Assembly (NCBI GenBank): GCA_950295325.1
Contig: OX485807.1
Span: 33,200,440 to 33,264,439, forward strand
Direction: 5' to 3'
Length of the DNA stretch: 64,000 nucleotides
From: Polytrichum commune
Taxonomy: Eukaryota; Streptophyta; Polytrichopsida; Polytrichales; Polytrichaceae
In this document: positions 58,498-64,000 of the stretch, piece by piece
Position numbering within the stretch: the first letter of the stretch is position 1
How the letters are laid out: each line of letters starts with the position of its first letter
Notes under the pieces: model-generated
Seen by the model: only the letters and a program-made list of their open reading frames with translations
Databases searched by the model: none
What the model was told of the DNA's origin: nothing
Position numbers and translations under genes: made by a program

Positions 58498-61339
58498 TCA
58501 CTTGGATACCGAATTTGGTATACCAGAAGCTTCGAGTGGTTGAGTTGCCACCTCAGAACTTCTTTTGACTGGCTCCAGGGATTTCTCAACCGAGTTTTTG
58601 ACATGGCGTTTTTGAAACACTTGGGAAAGGCGTGATGGGGTTGGTGGGTTTAACAACCTCTGTTGCTGCTTGCGTATTCTGTTCAGAGTATATTTACGTC
58701 CACCTCGAAACCCAAATCCATACCTGCCAGTATTGTAAACCTCAGTTCAAAACATTCTCACACAATGAACAATTGAACCACATATGGAACAAGGTGGTGA
58801 ACTGAAAAAGATATCCTTTGTCGCATACCTCTCTTAATTGGTAATGAGGGTACATAGCTACAAAACACCTCACAAAAGGAAATCCGCAACAGAAAAATAA
58901 CTATACAGACAGGCCAACAGATGCCACTCACTGTGCAGATATGTCATATATCACTAAATGAGGATCTAAGGTTTATCAAAGACCAGACAAAATCATTTCC
59001 AAAAATAGACATGGATGATAAAAACAGGAAATTGAAAACAGGATATTGGGAGCAGAGTTTAGAGTAATCAGAATTGATATCTCAATCTGTTTGTAATGAA
59101 AGAAACAACAAAAGTCTGCACATCTACACCCAAGTGGGGGAAGGAAGAGGAATAATACCCAATGATTAAAGTAGTTGCAGCAGTAGCAGCACAACCAGGA
59201 TAACTAACACCAATTCCTTTTGTAAGCGCCTTCACTTGTTCTTCCTCCAGGTTGTGAACTGTAGTCATCTGATCCCCCTCTAATGATTTTAACAAGGAGA
59301 ATTTGATATCTCTGAATTGTTCAAAGAGATGAGAGATTTTGGATTTCATGCAGGATTCAGGAAGCACCATTACCAAGAACAGTAAGCCTTTTACTATGCA
59401 GTTTGTTATTACCAATATGTGGTGTATGGTCTCCCTAACCTCAGAAGTGATCCTCAACCTTAAATTCAGGAGAAAGCACTTGTCCACTGAAATCCAGTGC
59501 TGTGAAAACATATCTCATCGTAGACAATAATTTACAAAAGCCAACATTTTCTACACCAACCTTGCATGTAATCTCATTTCTTCCAAAGCAGCCTAAGGTT
59601 GTTTTCTAGAATTAGGGTGACATACACAAATAACATTAATAGCTGGATGCATTGCTCTTATGGTCAGATGCTGTGAAGAGCTATTTGCAGATGGCCTACT
59701 CAGTATTCATCTACCCTCATTTGAGAAATTACAGAAACAAAGCAGCGTGATCATATTCCACATTCAAAAAGCAAGGCTTCTGGCCTGGATCTTTCCTGGA
59801 GTTATGTTCAGAAGTTGAAATTGTCAAGTTTGCAATTGAGACTTGGTCCCCACTGATCATGTTGCTTCAATCCGTGCATAGGTTCATTCCTTCTGTGTTT
59901 CTTAATATTGTTAGGAATCCTCTCTGGGAATCAAATGGTTTTAGTTCTCTTACTGCATGCTCGATGGAGTTGAGGCGATCCTCCACCTTCTTCTGGTGCA
60001 TTTGGCGTGCTGTGTACCCTATCAACCCAACCGATAAAAATCTCAGGCCCCACAAATTCTAATTTGCATAAAGGACTACAGCAACGACTTCACTTCTGTG
60101 ACATTACAAAGGCCCCAAACCTTGGTCGCAATACACCTATATGAACTATTGTCAATATGTATATTCTCAGTCCCAATTTGAATTGAGCCTGATTTTGTGG
60201 GTTCAAATTCTCATGTAACAGATAAGGCAAAGCCAATGGGGTGCACTACTACACAAAGCATGATTATCTCTGATCACAAATGAAGAGTTGGACTTATATC
60301 AGACTTACCAGCCCAGGCAGCCCCAGCCGATGCAAGAGATGCTCCAATCGTAAATACCACATTGTGCTTCTCAAAGACAGCCTTCAAGCAAACAACACAA
60401 GTCAGGTTTTTGCAATCCCAAAAAACTGCAAACACTACTGTCTAGTCTAAACAACAAGCAAGTTTAGGTTTAGGTCTACAACTCTTTGCAGGAGAATACC
60501 CCACAACTGCAGGCTATGAAGTCCAGTGGTACCGGTGTCTCTGTCCATAACATATCTGGGGAATTCTGTAAACGAATCTATTGATAAGGTTAAAGTGAAA
60601 TAGTGAACTGGTACAGCTACTGAGGCAGAAATAGACGAAAGAGGTGTATTTGTAAAATGCTTGCAAATCGTAAAACTTATCACACTCATGAATTTGCACT
60701 AATCTAGATGACAATTTATAAGACAAATTCTGGTGGATCGTGATGGACCACCAAGACTCGGCACTTAATGGTGACAATTCCACAGCAACTGCTGATTGCA
60801 GTCAGCAAGCTACTTCGACTACGCTTACTATTTTTTTTAAAGGTGTGTAAAGCTATAGAATTCGGAATGTTAGTTTCCAAAGGTGTTTGTTAAGTTGCTC
60901 TTTGTATGTAGAGATTTAAACCTTCACCAGAAAAATATAGTGCTGCTCAACTCTTGTATGATTATTCCACAGTACTGACCATGATCTATCTGTCTGGCAA
61001 TGCTTATGGTATGCCATGTGACATGAATTCCAAAATGATCTGCATCGAGACATGGTTGTTCCGCAGCAATTTGTGACATTGCGTTCACAATTTGAAGAAA
61101 ATAGAGATCTGTTCTATTCTGAGACATGTGACCTAACCCTAATAATTCGTCATAAGCACACACCAATCTCTTCCACATCAATCTAACTTAGTCTTGTTGA
61201 TGAGGAAGTAACTCAGAAGCAACAAAGTGGGTATAAAAATGTGAGGGAGGAAGATAAGATTCTTAAGCACCTTGACAGAGTAAAAGGTGTCGTGAACTGC
61301 TTTGTAGGAGTGGGCTGCCTTCGCCCGCACCTGTTGCAT
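58498..61339 (-). CDS. Five-exon gene for a 180-residue two-pass membrane protein, conserved-looking plant family
   Basis: The CDS is join(58498..58723, 59159..59268, 59954..60018, 60309..60381, 61271..61339) on the minus strand. Exons are 69, 73, 65, 110 and 226 nt (543 nt in total), every intron is GT-AG, and the phases close exactly. The start ATG lies in a plant-like context (AACAATG), with an in-frame TGA 27 bases upstream. Residues 31-48 (VVFTIGASLASAGAAWAG) form a first small-residue membrane segment. Residues 52-83 are charged and coiled-coil-like (KKVEDRLNSIE, LEEEQVKAL). Residues 89-112 (ending TTLIIGYGFGF) form a second membrane segment, followed by a basic RGGRKY stretch and a polar Ser/Pro/Lys tail. 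No signal peptide is apparent. The layout suggests an organelle or inner-membrane protein, but that is inference. I recall similar small uncharacterised plant proteins but assign no name. Introns hold only short shadow ORFs. Confidence 0.85.
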
Positions 61340-61810
61340 TGTTGCTATGAAGAATTTGTTTGTTCAATCCACCTCCTCCTCTCTGTTCAATTCACCTCAC
61401 AACGCTCTCAATGAACATGGGACGTTCTGAAAGAAGAAGTTGCAACTGCAAATGTCCATCTCTCTCCCCTCATTCAAGCAGAAATTTGGTCTGCAGCAGT
61501 AGATTAGAGTAACTTGGGTGCGGGGAAGATTGAATCTCTCGATGTGAATTAAGCTACGAGAAAGCGAAAACTTAGTCCTGTGTAAGCTACTCTACTCACA
61601 GTTAGATCCTTAAACCCTAAGTTATTCACATTTCCCCCATGTCACACCCTGGGTAGTAGGTGCTTATGTGGTTATTGGATGACATTATGCAGCGAATACT
61701 TCCTTTCATCCAATCTCTCAGCCATGGGATTCTTCATTCATCAGTTTGAAGAAAGATTCCTCGGTGGGCCCAGGTCTGGACGCCCACCTCTTTGAGCTGG
61801 GCCCTACCAC
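61340..61810 (-). promoter_or_regulatory. 5' UTR and promoter with telo-box and two TGGGCC site II motifs
   Basis: Upstream of the ATG at 61339 there is a telo-box (AAACCCTAA, 61612-61620) and two site II-type motifs, the palindrome TGGGCCCA at 61765-61772 and TGGGCCC at 61798-61804. In plants this pairing is typical of housekeeping promoters, especially for ribosomal and mitochondrial proteins and genes active in dividing cells, with TCP and PUR-alpha-type factors as known binders. No convincing TATA box was seen, which fits that class. The transcription start is not defined here. Confidence 0.5.
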
Positions 61811-62348
61811 TACTAGCTGAGATGAAAACGTAGATAATTCTATTATAGTGTGTAGATTTTCTTTTTTAGAAAATTTGATCCCAACATTAGCATTAGTAGC
61901 ACTGAATAAATCACATTTGACATGTATAAATGGATCCATTTGAGATGAATAAATCACAAATATATAGAGGTCATGTTTTTATTAGACTCCCTTTATCTTA
62001 AGAATAGTGATAAGGATTTAGCTCGAAGAGGAACAATAATCACTTGTAAAGTTAACGCTTAAGGGACATGAGCTCTAAATATACGGCTATATATAAAATT
62101 TATACAAGTCTCGTCAAGTTCATGAATCGTATTAGATACATATTTATGGGTTTGAAATCTTGTTTTATACATTGTCTTATATCAAAGACAAAGTCCAAGG
62201 ATATATGCCACTCAAGTAAAGTCATCTGGTATAAAAAAAAACTAGATGAGTCCATCAAGAGGCTTGAATGGAGCTTAGTTTAGGAATATGGATATTAATA
62301 TGTTTAGGATAGGCTAAAGGCAATTAAAATTTTACCCAAAAAAAACAA

Positions 62349-63480
62349 CCATCTTTGCTACTCGTAAGAGTAGCATAGATGGTTGAGCGCAGTAATTACA
62401 TCATTTTGAAGTAATTGATGATTGTTCTGAAATATGATTGCATGGATAATGATGTCAATGTGGTTAGAATAGGGTATACCGTAGTTTAATACCAGGTTCG
62501 GCACAAAATAATTCTAAAAATAGATGCCTAAAATTTGGAATATTATTATCATTTTTGCCGAATATAAAATTAATTATTTTTCAAAATTGCCAAAAGGTAA
62601 GAAATATTTACTTCTCACTATAATTTTACTTACAGTGGAAGCATATGTGAATTTTGAAGGAGAGAAGGTGCTCTTTTTGTAATCAAGCTCACTTACATTA
62701 GTCCACAAAGAATATGGGTTAAGAAGTAGCAAGACTCTAGGTGAGGCTTTTCAAATGTGTTGTACACAAATTTTTGGAGTCCAATTGAGCATAGAAGATG
62801 AAGTTTTATAGAATTTTGTCCAACTAACAAAAGTTGAGAAATCAATCCTTCTTCCACCTCCAACAAATTTTGTGTCAAAATAAGTCTTTATGCAAAAGAT
62901 ATGGACAAAACATTGCAGCCGTGTAAAGATCAAAAAATTAAAATGCGTTCATAACAGTTTTTCGGAGCTCATTTGTGCATAGAAGATCAACTTTTTTGGA
63001 ATTTTGTTGGTCTAAGAAAAGTTTAGAAATCAAGTAATCTTTCACCTCCAACAAATTTTATGTCATTTGAAGACTCTATGCAAAAGTTATGCGTGTTATA
63101 AAAATGAAGTCTAACTAGGTGCTTCACCTTAAAGTTTACATATCCCATATGCATTGTTGAACACAACTCCACTCTACTTGCATAAAGCACAGAGCATTCT
63201 CAACTCTACACTCACATCTTACTTGTCATTCAATGCAAGAGAGATGTACAAGATATTATCTTAAATAGAAAATTAAAAATGAATTTAAGCTGAAATTTTA
63301 AAATTTAAAAGAGAAAATTGCCTAAAATATGAATATAGTATTTTTAGGTGCCGAACCTACTTTTGGAACTTCAATTAAATATTAGGCAGCAAGTTGCCGA
63401 ACCTGCTAGTAAACTACAGTAGTCAGAGAATGATTCGTAAAAAAATTCCCATCTTTGCTACTCATGAGACTAGCCAAAAT
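62349..63480. mobile_element. Fold-back-like element with hairpin ends and nested inverted repeats
   Basis: The outer ends are hairpins: 62349-62381 (ACCATCTTTGCTACTC, short loop, GAGTAGCATAGATGGT) and its relative at 63446-63481. Inside them a second inverted pair reads gtagtttaataccaggttcg (about 62481) versus 'tgccgaacctgctagtaaac' (about 63394), and the motif 'aggttcggca' occurs near both ends. A pair of direct repeats of about 187 bp (starting near 62770 and 62957) shares 'gcatagaagat.aa.ttt' and 'cacctccaacaaatttt.tgtca'. No ORF is supported. Confidence 0.55.
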
Positions 63481-64000
63481 GGTTGATTGAATGCATTTAA
63501 ATGAAATGAGCAACATAATTATTTTCCAATGACAAATTTTAGAAACAAAATGTAATTTTCAAAAGGAAAAGAAGCTATTTATGATCTAAATTTTTTATAT
63601 TATATCAAGAAGGAAGATGAGCAAGATGATTTTTAAAATAATAAAAAGTTGATTGTAAAGAACAAGATGATCAATGTGATCTTAATAATAAGCACACTAC
63701 CAAAGTAATTGAAGCAAGTTGATCTCTAAATCTAAGAGAATTAATCAAATTCCAAGAATGAAGATAAACAATAAGATGTTGCGAAGAGGAGTACAAAATA
63801 AATTTCAAAGATGAAGATAATGCTCACATGATAAGTAGAAGAAAAAAAGGAAAAACAAGGTGATCTCAAATAAACCATTTTTTTTCTTTAAGACATGAAG
63901 TTTTAGATTATGAGAACTAAAACATACAATGTAGAAGAAAACAAAGAAGGTTTGCATAAAATCAGGAAACAAAATACTCTCAAAGACGAATAAAGTCAAA
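63481..64000. other. AT-rich right edge, nothing supported
   Basis: Very A-rich DNA with repeated 'aagatgat' and 'aagatgaagata' motifs. No ORF or element could be supported before the window ends. Confidence 0.3.

Noticed and set aside
59068-59511. 147-codon minus-strand ORF as a gene of its own
   Set aside because: Only 59159-59268 is an exon of the five-exon gene. The rest reads into the flanking introns.
1-64000. CRISPR arrays, operons, prokaryotic defence or phage systems
   Set aside because: No regular short repeats with unique spacers and no prokaryotic gene density. The spliced gene and plant transposons show a eukaryotic nuclear context.
1-64000. LTR retrotransposon polyprotein
   Set aside because: No reverse transcriptase, integrase or protease motif was seen in any frame.

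Overview
The window reads as AT-rich nuclear DNA of a land plant, most likely a seed plant. The reasons are a spliced gene with GT-AG introns, a telo-box plus TGGGCC promoter pair upstream of it, PIF/Harbinger and pogo-like DNA transposons, and many MITE-like inverted repeats. No prokaryotic, organellar, rRNA or tRNA signature was seen. The species cannot be told from the sequence alone.

Only one gene looks intact. It is a five-exon minus-strand gene (58498-61339) for a 180-residue protein with two probable membrane segments. All its splice sites and reading phases could be joined by hand. I do not recognise a gene symbol for it. Two minus-strand exon-like stretches have no recognised function: 10536-10964, which has a decayed second copy at 52210-52440, and 53612-53920.

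The rest is transposon-dominated. At 23.7-28.3 kb lies a two-gene PIF/Harbinger element. A broken DDE transposase on the plus strand faces a trihelix/MYB-like DNA-binding gene on the minus strand, and the latter carries one in-frame TAG. Just past it is an array of about eleven 65-bp repeats (28571-29300) followed by a (GA)21 tract. Two pogo-like elements with TA target duplications sit at 13193-14356 (carrying tandem repeats of about 177 bp) and 47130-47985 (carrying a coding relic). The second one has inserted into the terminal palindrome of a MITE.

Other layers are: a MITE family whose termini are themselves palindromes (14.6, 22.2, 33.5, 46.8, 50.7 and 57.0 kb); a tandem MITE array at 52.6-53.6 kb, interrupted by a 260-bp Mutator-like MITE with 10-bp target duplications; a near-perfect 154-bp hairpin at 43.0 kb; an 801-bp inverted-repeat element at 21.2 kb; a fold-back-like element at 62.3-63.5 kb; an old degenerate repeat array at 18.4-19.2 kb; and at least eleven G or C runs of 10-21 bases.

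The remaining long stretches (for example 2.7-10.5, 35.5-42.1 and 44.4-46.7 kb) show no supported gene. They look like decayed repeats or unique intergenic DNA. All comparisons were made by eye, so boundaries are approximate unless exact bases are described.
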